From positions 929,071 to 993,070 of the forward strand of contig NZ_FLQT01000003.1 of the NCBI RefSeq assembly GCF_900088125.1: 64,000 nucleotides of DNA. The letters run 5' to 3'. The DNA comes from Peptoniphilus pacaensis. GTDB taxonomy: Bacteria > Bacillota > Clostridia > Tissierellales > Peptoniphilaceae. Below are positions 1 to 7,293 of the stretch, one piece after another (the first letter of the stretch is position 1; each line of letters begins with the position of its first letter). The notes below the pieces were generated by a model, which was not told where the DNA came from, ran no database searches, and saw nothing but the letters and a program-made list of their open reading frames with translations. A program made the translations under genes and the position numbers.

Positions 1-120
1 GGTGAGCCAACCTTCCTGCTCCACGATAAATTGTTGGATCAGGGGAATGGTGGCGTAGCCTCCGCCGAAGGAGAAGAGGCCGATTTTAAAGAATTCAAAG
101 AATAATTTCGCTAAGAGCAA
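1..120 (-). CDS. Chromate transporter half, partial (runs off window start)
   Basis: Only the first 40 codons are present. The translation has the glycine-rich FSFGGGYATIPL motif that opens CHR-domain (ChrA family) proteins, inner-membrane transporters named for chromate export. The start is a TTG at 120-118, chosen because an AGGAGGA ribosome site (complement of 125-131) lies about 5 nt upstream and no ATG fits. It begins 9 nt after the stop of the PTS IIC-like gene, so it is probably the last gene of a three-gene operon. A related half-length CHR protein opens that operon, so the two halves probably work as a heteromeric pair. The family call is good; the true substrate is unknown. Confidence 0.8.
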   Translation of the reverse strand, partial: MLLAKLFFEFFKIGLFSFGGGYATIPLIQQFIVEQEGWLT

Positions 121-129
121 GGCGTCCTC

Positions 130-1149
130 CTATATTTCAAGACTCATGTCCCCGTCGGCGATCCAGCCCCGCTTCTTCATGGTGCGGTAGACGAGATAGC
201 TGATGAGGCCGGGGAGAACGACGTGGATGAGAAGAATGACGAGAAGCAGTTGAGGAAAGGCCATGGCGCCTTCCATGGCCTGAATGGTGCCGATTTGCCC
301 CACGAGGCCGCTGGTGCCCATGCCGCTTCCGAGAGGCGTGTTCTTCAGCTTAAAGACCACGGTGGACAGAGGAGCGATGACGGCCCCCGCCACGGTGGGC
401 GGAATCCAGATCCTGGGGTTCTTCACGATATTGGGCATTTGCAACATGCTGGTCCCCAGGCCTTGGGCGAAGAAGCCGTCGAAGCCGTTGTCCTTAAAGG
501 AGATAACGGCAAAGCCGATCATCTGCGCCGAGCAGCCCACGGTGGCGGCGCCGCCGGCAAGACCGGAAAGGGAAAGCATCATGCAAATGGCGGCGCTGGA
601 GATGGGCAGGGTGAGGGCGATGCCCACGATGGTGGCCACCAAAATGCCCATGACAAAGGGTGCCTGTTCCGTGGCGGCCATAATCAGCTTGCCCACGCTT
701 TCCATAAGCCATTGAATGGAAGGCCCTACCAAGACGGCGAGGAGCGTCCCCGTGAGCACGGTGACCGCCGGGGTCATGAGGATGTCGATGCGGGTTTCCT
801 TGCTGATGAGCTTGCCCGCTTCCGCCGCCACAATGGCCGCGAGATACACCGCCACCGGGCCGCCGATGTCGTAGCTCGCCGCCCCTACAACGGAGGATGC
901 GAAAAGCACCAAGGGCGGCGCGTCCAGGGCGAAGGCGATGGACATGGCGATGGCCGGGCCCGTGGCCGCCTGTGCCATGGGCCAGAGGGTATCCGTTAAA
1001 AAGGGAATGTGGAGCTGGGTGCCGATGGTGTTTAATATGGTGCCGATCAGCAAGGTGGCGAAGAGGCCGTAAGCCATGGCGCCTAAGGCGTCGATGCCGT
1101 AGGTCTTTAAATTGGGGTGCACATTTTTCTTGTGCAGAAACTCTCTCAT
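130..1149 (-). CDS. PTS EIIC_2-type membrane protein
   Basis: A 339-residue, strongly hydrophobic protein with about eight to nine predicted membrane spans, many Gly/Ala-rich helices and the GLGTSMLQMPNI loop. It resembles the stand-alone PTS_EIIC_2 family, relatives of PTS permeases that lack IIA and IIB phosphotransfer domains, so phosphorylation-coupled sugar uptake cannot be assumed. Its ATG overlaps the stop of the upstream CHR gene (ATGA), which implies translational coupling. The downstream CHR gene starts 9 nt after its stop. Sitting between two halves of a chromate transporter is unusual and suggests a shared but unknown anion or organic-acid role. Family call fairly secure; substrate not predictable. 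Confidence 0.75.
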   Translation of the reverse strand: MREFLHKKNVHPNLKTYGIDALGAMAYGLFATLLIGTILNTIGTQLHIPFLTDTLWPMAQAATGPAIAMSIAFALDAPPLVLFASSVVGAASYDIGGPVAVYLAAIVAAEAGKLISKETRIDILMTPAVTVLTGTLLAVLVGPSIQWLMESVGKLIMAATEQAPFVMGILVATIVGIALTLPISSAAICMMLSLSGLAGGAATVGCSAQMIGFAVISFKDNGFDGFFAQGLGTSMLQMPNIVKNPRIWIPPTVAGAVIAPLSTVVFKLKNTPLGSGMGTSGLVGQIGTIQAMEGAMAFPQLLLVILLIHVVLPGLISYLVYRTMKKRGWIADGDMSLEI

Positions 1150-1715
1150 TGGTGTCCTTCCTTCGTGTGATCTTCAAATTTCGTAATGCAAATGCCGCTG
1201 AAGCCCAAGAGCAAAATAATCAAGGCCGTATTAATATCCGTAAACATGCCCAGGGCCGTGGCGACGAGGATCATGACTACGGAAAAGCCCCGGTCTTCTT
1301 TAATTGCCCGCTTGCCCATGCGGTAGGTGGTGAGAAAGAGCACGGCGGAAATAATGCCGCTGATCCCCACCAGAGCCGCGTTGACGAAAAAATTCGAGCG
1401 GAACTGGCGATAGGCCATATTAATGGAAAGAATAATCACCAAACAGGGAAGCACACTGGCGAGAAGACACACCGCCGCCCCCGCCGGGCCGCGCAGCTTG
1501 TAGCCCGTCAACAGGGATGCGGAAATGGCCATGGCCCCGGGACCCGACTGGGCCAGGGCCACGATGTCCATCATATCGTCTTCGCTGATCAGGGGCTGAT
1601 GCTCCACAAATTCGTCCCGAATAATGGGCACGATGGTGTAGCCGCCGCCGAAGGTGAAGGTATTGATTTTTAAAAAAGTAAAAAATAATCTTCTTAAAGA
1701 TACCGTATTTTCCAT
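1146..1715 (-). CDS. Chromate transporter (CHR domain), half-length
   Basis: A 189-residue membrane protein with the CHR signature: TFGGGYTIVPII near the N-terminus, then ALAQSGPGAMAI and several hydrophobic segments. Half-length CHR proteins normally act as pairs of unequal halves; the partner is probably the partial gene at 1-120. The ATG at 1715 is preferred over longer in-frame starts because AGGAGGT (complement of 1721-1727) sits 5 nt upstream. Its stop overlaps the start of the PTS IIC-like gene by 4 nt. It diverges from proC with a 64-bp gap that contains a candidate shared promoter. Export of chromate itself is not shown by the sequence. Confidence 0.85.
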   Translation of the reverse strand: MENTVSLRRLFFTFLKINTFTFGGGYTIVPIIRDEFVEHQPLISEDDMMDIVALAQSGPGAMAISASLLTGYKLRGPAGAAVCLLASVLPCLVIILSINMAYRQFRSNFFVNAALVGISGIISAVLFLTTYRMGKRAIKEDRGFSVVMILVATALGMFTDINTALIILLLGFSGICITKFEDHTKEGHQ

Positions 1716-1734
1716 GCATGACCTCCTGTTCAAT

Positions 1735-1742
1735 AGTATACT
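1735..1742. promoter_or_regulatory. Possible shared -10 region, chrA/proC divergence
   Basis: The palindrome AGTATACT supplies a TATACT -10-like hexamer on both strands in the 64-bp gap between the CHR operon and proC. On the plus strand it would give a leader of about 30 nt. On the minus strand the leader would be very short. No good -35 hexamer is visible either way, so this is tentative. Confidence 0.3.
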
Positions 1743-1779
1743 GTAAGGAGAATACCGCTTCAAGAAAGGATGGGATTTA

Positions 1780-2535
1780 ATGAATATCGGTTTAATCGGT
1801 CTCGGCAATATGGGCCGGGCATTTTACGACTTGTTTTTAGAAGAGGGCCACGAAATCTTCGTCGGCTCCCCTCACGAAAAAGACATCGATACCTTCCAAA
1901 CCCGGGACAACGCCGCCATCGTGGATCGCTCGGAGATCCTGTTTATCGGCGTCAAGCCCTATATGGTGGAAGAGGTTATGGCGGAAATCGTGCCGAAGGT
2001 AGAAGGACAGATCATCGTGTCCATGGCCGCCGGCGTGAGCCTGGAGCGGCTGAAAAAAATGGCCCCCACGGAAAAAATCATCCGCATTCTTCCCAACACC
2101 CCCGTGGCCGTGGGCTCGGGCGTCGTCGCCTATACCCCGGGCTACGACATGAGCGACGAGGAAAAGGCCGCCTTTGAAGAGCTGTTGAAAGGCGCGGGCG
2201 AAGTGGTGGAAGTGGCGGAAAAAGATTTGGACATCGTCACCGCCCTCACCGGCGCCACCCCCGCCTTCGTCGCCATGGTCATCGAAGGCTTCGTCGACGG
2301 CGCCTGCGCCTGCGGCATGAAGCGGGATCTGGCATACACTCTGGCGGCCAAAGCCGTGGCGGGCACCAGCGATCTCATGACGGCACGGGGCCTGCATCCC
2401 GGGCAATTAAAAGACGGCGTCACCTCTCCCGCCGGTGCCACCATCGAAGGCGTCCTCATGCTGGAATCCATGGGCATGCGCTACGCCTTCGCCCAATCCA
2501 TTATAAAAACCGTAGAAAAAGGAAAATCTCTATAA
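1780..2535 (+). CDS. proC: Pyrroline-5-carboxylate reductase
   Basis: A 251-residue cytosolic enzyme that reduces 1-pyrroline-5-carboxylate to proline with NAD(P)H, the last step of proline synthesis. The N-terminus is a Rossmann loop (IGLIGLGNMG-like, residues 3-11). VGVKPYMVEEVM, RILPNTPVAVGSG and the C-terminal LTGATPAFVAMVIEG plus DGVTSPAGATIEG motifs are typical of ProC. Length is slightly short of the usual 260-270. The ATG at 1780 starts directly at the Rossmann strand, with a weak GAAAGG site upstream. It is monocistronic or weakly linked to the MATE gene 86 bp downstream; no terminator is visible between them. Confidence 0.93.
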   Translation: MNIGLIGLGNMGRAFYDLFLEEGHEIFVGSPHEKDIDTFQTRDNAAIVDRSEILFIGVKPYMVEEVMAEIVPKVEGQIIVSMAAGVSLERLKKMAPTEKIIRILPNTPVAVGSGVVAYTPGYDMSDEEKAAFEELLKGAGEVVEVAEKDLDIVTALTGATPAFVAMVIEGFVDGACACGMKRDLAYTLAAKAVAGTSDLMTARGLHPGQLKDGVTSPAGATIEGVLMLESMGMRYAFAQSIIKTVEKGKSL

Positions 2536-2621
2536 AAATTTATTTTTTCCATAGGCAAGTCGACCGAGCTATGTTAAGATAATTCATCGAGCAGAGGATA
2601 AAGTAGAGAAGGGGAGGGAAT

Positions 2622-3977
2622 ATGAAGCAGAAGAATGTCAATCTAACCGAAGGCGTGATTTGGAAAAACCTGTTGACTTTCACGCTCCCTCTCCTCCTTT
2701 CCGCTTTACTCCAGCAACTTTATAACACGGTGGACCTTTTAATCGTCGGCCGCTTTGCGGGCAAGGTGGATATGGCCGCCATCGGCGCATCGGGCCCCAT
2801 TACCGTCCTCGTCGTCGCCCTCTTTATGGGCATGTCTACGGGGACGTCGGTTTTGGTGGCTCAGTACTACGGCGCCAAGGACCGGGCGGAGCTGTCGAAA
2901 ACCGTGCACACCAACTTCGCCATGGCTATTTACGGCGGCCTGGGCCTCACCATTCTTACCGTGGTTCTGTCTCCCTGGTTTTTAAGCCTCATCGACACGC
3001 CGGAAAACGTCATGGGCCCCGCTACCCGCTACCTGCAGATCATATTTGTGGGGCTGATCCCCGTCATGGTCTACAATATGGGCTCGGCGGTACTGCGGAG
3101 CGTCGGCGACAGCGTGCGCCCCTTTAACTTCCTCGCCATCGCCGCCGGGCTGAACATCGTCTTGGACCTGTTCTTCGTCGGCTACTTAAAAATGGGGGCC
3201 ATCGGCGCCGGCATCGCCACGGCCATCGCCCAATCCACCTCGGGGATTTTGGTCATCATCAGTCTCATGCGGACCACGGACATTTATCGCCTGCGTCTGA
3301 AAAAAATTCGCTTCCATAAAAAAACCCTGGAGCGGATCGTGGCCATCGGCCTGCCCGCCGCCATCTCCGGCGGCATGATCGGCCTCTCCAACGTCATCAT
3401 CCAGGCGAAGATCAACGTCTTCGGCGCCCAAGCCATCGCCGGCGTGGCCGCGGCCAGCCGCATCGACGGCTTCGTCTTTACCTCATTGGAAGCCTTCGCC
3501 CTGGCCATCACCACCTTCGTGGGACAAAACATCGGCGCGAGAAAGCCCAAGCGACTGAAGACGGGCATCGGCACCGCCATTATCATGACCCTGATCTTCG
3601 TCGCCTCCGTCTCATCCGTCCTCGTCATCTTCCGCCATCCCTTTATGCATATCTTTACGGCGGATAAAGACGTCGTCTACTACGGCGCGAAAATGATCGG
3701 GACACTGGCCCCCTTCTACGTCATCTTCTCCGTCACCGAAGTCCTTTCCGGGGCCATACGGGGAAGCGGCGACGCCATTCCTATAATGGTCATTACACTC
3801 ATCGGCATGTTCGTCATCCGCATCGGCTGGATCATCGTCGCCATGCCCATCTACAACACCATCGACATTATTTATTGGAGCTACCCCATCAGCTGGATCT
3901 TCACCTGGGCCCTGACCCTGGTGTACTACTTTAAAGGCAAATGGAGGAAAAGAGCCATGGAAGGAGAGATCGCATAA
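2622..3977 (+). CDS. MATE-family efflux transporter
   Basis: A 451-residue polytopic membrane protein with about 12 spans, matching the MATE (NorM/DinF-like) length. The N-terminal pattern (LPLLLSALLQQLYNTVD, then VGRFAGKVDMAAIGAS) and the second-half counterpart (GLPAAISGGMIGLSN, then FVGQNIGARKPKR) show the internal two-fold repeat of the family. It should export cationic drugs or metabolites using an Na+ or H+ gradient. The ATG at 2622 follows a GGGGAGGG ribosome site. A hairpin terminator overlaps its last codons. Family call strong; substrate unknown. Confidence 0.92.
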   Translation: MKQKNVNLTEGVIWKNLLTFTLPLLLSALLQQLYNTVDLLIVGRFAGKVDMAAIGASGPITVLVVALFMGMSTGTSVLVAQYYGAKDRAELSKTVHTNFAMAIYGGLGLTILTVVLSPWFLSLIDTPENVMGPATRYLQIIFVGLIPVMVYNMGSAVLRSVGDSVRPFNFLAIAAGLNIVLDLFFVGYLKMGAIGAGIATAIAQSTSGILVIISLMRTTDIYRLRLKKIRFHKKTLERIVAIGLPAAISGGMIGLSNVIIQAKINVFGAQAIAGVAAASRIDGFVFTSLEAFALAITTFVGQNIGARKPKRLKTGIGTAIIMTLIFVASVSSVLVIFRHPFMHIFTADKDVVYYGAKMIGTLAPFYVIFSVTEVLSGAIRGSGDAIPIMVITLIGMFVIRIGWIIVAMPIYNTIDIIYWSYPISWIFTWALTLVYYFKGKWRKRAMEGEIA

Positions 3978-3991
3978 GCGGTCTCTTTTTT
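3965..3991 (+). terminator. Rho-independent terminator overlapping MATE stop
   Basis: Stem AGAGATC (3965-3971) pairs with GGTCTCT (3980-3986, one G-U), with an 8-nt loop containing the stop codon, followed by a run of T to 3991. Confidence 0.75.
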
Positions 3992-4090
3992 CCATGGAGA
4001 GAAGACCCTGCGGGGCCGCTTTGTTTTTTGCCATAGGATATGATTGTAGTTTCTTTTTTTCTTCGAGGATAATTTACTTACCTAACCATT

Positions 4091-4140
4091 CCGGGGGCGG
4101 GAAAAAGGGCGTTGCGATTCGCCCTCTGCCCCTTCCCCGG
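4091..4140. repeat. Composite island 1, module A hairpin
   Basis: Nested palindrome: CCGGGG...CCCCGG outer arms around GGGCG-ttgcgatt-CGCCC. The inner hairpin and preceding GGGAAAAA are repeated identically at 32281-32304, where the outer stem is perfect. No coding role is seen. The interval 3992-4583 holds no credible gene, only these repeats and a minus-strand terminator. Confidence 0.8.
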
Positions 4141-4149
4141 GACCCTCAT

Positions 4150-4248
4150 GACCTATCCCGACGAGCAAAGCGAGTCGTAGGAAGGTCAGATGCAGTCTTA
4201 CACCGTTTCGAGAAGGCGAAGCCTTTTCGAAACGGATGTATAGTTGTA
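4150..4248. repeat. Composite island 1, module B copy 1 (two-hairpin, 99 nt)
   Basis: Begins with a nested stem (GACCT...AGGTC enclosing CGAC-gagcaaagcga-GTCG), then a 15-bp hairpin (CCGTTTCGAGAAGGC, loop gaa, GCCTTTTCGAAACGG). The second copy at 4292-4390 has identical length. All five differences fall in the 15-bp hairpin and preserve pairing. Confidence 0.9.
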
Positions 4249-4291
4249 CCACCCCATCCACCCACAAAACGCCTTTTAGCAGTGCAATCAG

Positions 4292-4390
4292 GACCTATCC
4301 CGACGAGCAAAGCGAGTCGTAGGAAGGTCAGATGCAGTCTTACACCATTTCAAGGAGGCGAAGCCTTTTTGAAATGGATGTATAGTTGTA
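4292..4390. repeat. Composite island 1, module B copy 2 (99 nt)
   Basis: The same 99-nt unit as 4150-4248. The hairpin reads CCATTTCAAGGAGGC / GCCTTTTTGAAATGG: G-C to A-T changes occur at two paired positions and one A-T becomes G-T, so all 15 pairs are kept. That pattern suggests selection on, or correction of, a folded RNA or DNA form. Confidence 0.9.
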
Positions 4391-4399
4391 ATGCCTATC

Positions 4400-4436
4400 G
4401 GCATTTGATTCCTGTTGGACCATATCGCGGAAGAAA
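4400..4436. repeat. Composite island 1, module C
   Basis: The segment gattcctgttgg...cgcggaag recurs at 32376-32402 as gattcctgttgg...tgcggaag and, more diverged, at 28659-28696. In each island it is the last module. Function unknown. Confidence 0.65.
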
Positions 4437-4520
4437 TACTTTGAGTTGGATAAATTTACTTTCATAAAAAAGATAAAGGCTTGCCCGACTCATTTTCTTT
4501 TGTGAGCGAAGAAGCCCAAT

Positions 4521-4546
4521 AAAAAGCGGAACCCGAAAGGGTTCCG
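4521..4546 (-). terminator. Terminator for the broken ATPase gene
   Basis: On the minus strand a perfect 8-bp stem CGGAACCC/GGGTTCCG with a TTTC tetraloop (GAAA on plus) is followed by a T-rich tail (complement of 4521-4525). It lies 38 nt past the stop of the pseudogene. Confidence 0.8.
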
Positions 4547-4583
4547 TCCATATAGAAAGTGTTAGGTTGCAAATTTATCAAGT

Positions 4584-6083
4584 TTATTTTCTTCCCATTA
4601 AGTCATCTTCAACTAATCGCAGCAGTCTTTTCATGCTGTAAGAATATTCAGGGGAGCTCATTTGTAGAATATATTCGGTTGATCTTCCTTTTCCTATGAC
4701 GTCGATAGTTCCTTCTTCAAGTAACGTATTTACAGCTCTCCTAAATTGATAACTATCAATTGAAAGATTTTTTTCAGCTTCTCTTCTGGTGATCGAGCGA
4801 TGTTTTATTAGGTAAAGCAAAATTTCTTTTTGAGGACTTGGATATTTTTCTATAATCTTTTCCAAGTCTACTTTCCAAATCCTTAAACCGGTGCTGTATT
4901 GATCTCTCATGACTTCCGGAAGTTTTAGCTTGTACTTTGCAGCAATATCAAAAATTCTGGGACCGCCGCTTCCCGCCTTTTCAGAAATGCCTATCCTTCT
5001 CATAATGGAAGACATGGTATGGTTTCTGATGTCTGATGTTCCGCCGTGGATAAATTCTTCAACGGAGACCCTCATCTTTCCGGGATTTATAAATTCGTAA
5101 TAATCCGGATAGGCCATTACCTTGATAGGCGTGTCGGAATCATAATATGAATGCATTAGAGCATTTACCAAGGCTTCCCTCACAGACGTGAACAAATCGG
5201 ATTTATAAGGAAGTCTCGTTTTACTCTTTTCTTCGAGGATAAACGTATCTTTGATAGTAAGATTCAATTTTTCCATTACGATTCTAAAAAATTTATAGAC
5301 GTTGAGCTCCGGATACTCCATATCGCCGGTGGAAACCCTTTCGACCCAATCCGTGTCCAGCGAAGAATTCTTTTCAAAGTAGTCCAATTGAAATCCGGGG
5401 AAGCGATCCGTAATAGCGGTGTATTTTCCGAAAAACAGCAATCCGCCGGTTGTCAAGAGATACTCGTTTTATCCCTGTCTATCCTTCCTCATCGCACCTA
5501 ATTCAATAAGCATTTCTCTGAAGTCGATGTCTTTATATTTTTCATTATGGCTTTGCTCGTACAGCTCTTTACGATACATTTCTAAGGTATCCATATCCAA
5601 GTCATCGAGATCATAGTTCTTTAATAGTTCATTGTCTGTTTCTTTTTTTGCGCCGACAACAAGTGCCTTATATTTCTCTTCGGATAATTTTCTATCCCCT
5701 TCGCCTAATCGCTCATAAGCCTCTTTGGGATTTCCGTCTAAATAGACAGGTTTAAGATGATAGGGTGCTTCCGGAATGCTGATAATCAATAGCTGCAATC
5801 CGTTTTCAAGTTTCACGACTTCAATGTCATTGTTAGAGAGGATATTTGAGCTAACCTTTTTTGGGTTGTTGAGGTTGCTAAACAAGTCATCCCTCAATTT
5901 ATAGGCATCATTGACGCCCGTAACCTCTTTATTCTTCTCGTCGACGCCAAATATCACTATGCCACCGTCTGTATTAGCAAAAGCAGAGTAAGTTTCCCAG
6001 AAAGATTTTGGAACTTGGTTCTTTGCTTTTTTAAGCTCAATACGGCTGCTCTCTTTTATTTCAAGAAGCTTATTTAGTTCCAT
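4584..6083 (-). pseudogene. Schlafen/AlbA_2-type ATP-binding regulator, interrupted by one in-frame TAA
   Basis: The frame is open for 500 codons except for one TAA (complement of 5469-5471). Upstream is an AlbA_2 (Schlafen AAA-4-like) domain with ESSRIELKKA and FANTDGGIVIFGV. Downstream are the usual linker TTGGLLFFGK, a GHKL-like ATP-binding segment (VREALVNALMH, then FINPGKM and GISEKAGSG) and a C-terminal winged helix (SITRREAEKNLS). Family members carry all parts in one protein; here RKDRQG is followed by stop and NEYLLTTGG, so a single AAA-to-TAA change would explain it. The start is ATG 6083 with AGAGAGG upstream; a TTG at 5456 could restart the second part. AT-rich like other accessory genes here. 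Probably inactive, unless read through or working as two pieces. Confidence 0.8.
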
Positions 6084-6104
6084 AATCAACCTCTCTTTCA
6101 ATAT

Positions 6105-6202
6105 TCGCACGATTAACTCACGATTATTTTCGTTTACTTTGGCGGATTCAAGCCATTTGTATTGATTGGGGAAGTTAATCTCGCACGATTAACTCACGAT
6201 TA
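6105..6202. repeat. 22-bp direct repeats upstream of the ATPase gene (candidate operator)
   Basis: The 22-mer beginning TCGCACGATTAACTCACG occurs at 6105-6126 and 6181-6202, 54 bp apart. Each holds two CGATTA half-sites, with a partial extra one after the second. They lie just upstream of a gene encoding a winged-helix protein, which suggests autoregulatory binding sites. This is inference. Confidence 0.6.
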
Positions 6203-6266
6203 ACCCCGATTCTTCTTGATAAGATTATACCAAATTTATTGAATTGATTCGTTGAATCCTTTTAAT

Positions 6267-6288
6267 AAAAAAGACCCCCGTAGGGTCT
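6267..6288 (-). terminator. Second terminator of the dnaD-dnaC operon
   Basis: Minus-strand stem AGACCC-tacgg-GGGTCT followed by a T run (complement of 6267-6271). It backs up the hairpin at 6296-6317. Confidence 0.7.
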
Positions 6289-6295
6289 CTCGAAC

Positions 6296-6317
6296 AAAGC
6301 CGCTTGTATGCGGCTTT
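6296..6317 (-). terminator. First terminator of the dnaD-dnaC operon
   Basis: Perfect 8-bp stem AAAGCCGC/GCGGCTTT with a 6-nt loop, overlapping the dnaC stop codon. The tail is only weakly T-rich, so it may work with the hairpin 8 bp further on. Confidence 0.55.
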
Positions 6318-7293
6318 ATTCGTTCTCCCACCTCAGGTCTTTTCCGAAAAATGCCATGGGCACGAATTTATGAAAGATGCGGCTGAAGATTCGGTCGCCG
6401 TACACGGTGGAAAGTTCGTTGGGGGTCAGATTGGTGTTGATGATCATCTTTTTGCCGTCGATCATGCGGCTGTTGACGATGTTAAAGAGCTGGGAGTTGG
6501 TGAAGCTGTTATTGAGCTCGGCGCCCAAATCGTCGATGATCAAGAGATCCGCCGTGAACAGGCTGTCGTAGGCCATTTTTATTTCGTCACCGGCGTCGCG
6601 ATTAAAGGTTTTTTCTTCAAAGATGCGCACCATACCGAAGGCGGTTTCGTAAACCACAGATTTCCCCGCCGCCATAAGCTCCGCCGCCACGGCGTGGGAA
6701 AGGAAGGTCTTCCCCAGCCCGGTGGGGCCGTAGAGGAGAAGGTTCATGTCGTTGGCCTCGTCGAAGGTGCTGATGAAATTTTCCGCCACGGTCAAAATCT
6801 CTTCCATGTTTTGCCGCGGGGAGATGCCCTCGTCGGCAAAGGGCATGTCGGAATAAATGTCCAGGCGAAAATTGCCGAAATTATTCTTCTCGATCTGCCG
6901 CTCGATGTGGCTCGACCGATGGAGATAGGCGGTGAGCCGCTGCTTCATGCAGCTGCAACGGCTGCCGTCTTCCAAATAGCCCTTGTCCTTGCACTTCTCG
7001 CAGGAGTAGATGGGATCGAGATAGTTCGGCGGCAGGCCCGCTTCCGTAAGCAGCGCCCGCGCCATGGCTTCGTAGGTTTTCAGTTCCTCCACGGCGGCGT
7101 CCTTCACTGCCCCGTCGCCGGAAAGCAGGGTGGCCTTCGCCGCCTCAAAGCCCAAATTGCGGATATTGTCCTCCACCTCTTCCAGGCCGGGGGCCATGGC
7201 ATAGGCTTCCTGCCGGCGCTCGTAGAGAATCCGTTCGTTTTCCCGCCTCAGGGCGTCGTAATCTGCGCGAATTTTATCGAAGATGGATGCCAT
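6316..7293 (-). CDS. dnaC: DnaC/DnaI-type replicative helicase loader
   Basis: A 325-residue AAA+ ATPase of the DnaC/IstB/DnaI family. The N-terminal half has a metal-binding pattern CEKCKDKGYL...CSC (around residues 98-115). The C-terminal half carries Walker A GPTGLGKT (about residue 190), Walker B LLIIDDLG and the NSQLFNIVNSR sensor region. It should load the replicative helicase at origins and restart sites. It is directly preceded by a DnaD-domain gene, whose stop touches this start codon, a pairing conserved for primosome genes in Bacillota. The ATG at 7293 is supported by this tight junction. An IstB transposition protein is the alternative, but no transposase partner is nearby. Confidence 0.9.
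   Translation of the reverse strand: MASIFDKIRADYDALRRENERILYERRQEAYAMAPGLEEVEDNIRNLGFEAAKATLLSGDGAVKDAAVEELKTYEAMARALLTEAGLPPNYLDPIYSCEKCKDKGYLEDGSRCSCMKQRLTAYLHRSSHIERQIEKNNFGNFRLDIYSDMPFADEGISPRQNMEEILTVAENFISTFDEANDMNLLLYGPTGLGKTFLSHAVAAELMAAGKSVVYETAFGMVRIFEEKTFNRDAGDEIKMAYDSLFTADLLIIDDLGAELNNSFTNSQLFNIVNSRMIDGKKMIINTNLTPNELSTVYGDRIFSRIFHKFVPMAFFGKDLRWENE

Noticed and set aside
4082-4267. Minus-strand 61-codon frame in the same island
   Set aside because: Same reason; no start context and no family resemblance.
4091-4436. CRISPR array in the repeat island
   Set aside because: Only two 99-nt units of identical content with a 43-nt gap, each containing internal hairpins, and no cas genes nearby.
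3994-4467. 157-codon open frame across the first repeat island
   Set aside because: It is formed by the hairpin repeats themselves, translates the duplicated module twice in different frames, has no ribosome site and lies in strongly palindromic sequence.
6316-7293. IstB of an IS21 element
   Set aside because: No IstA transposase nearby; directly joined to a DnaD-domain gene, so the helicase loader call is better.
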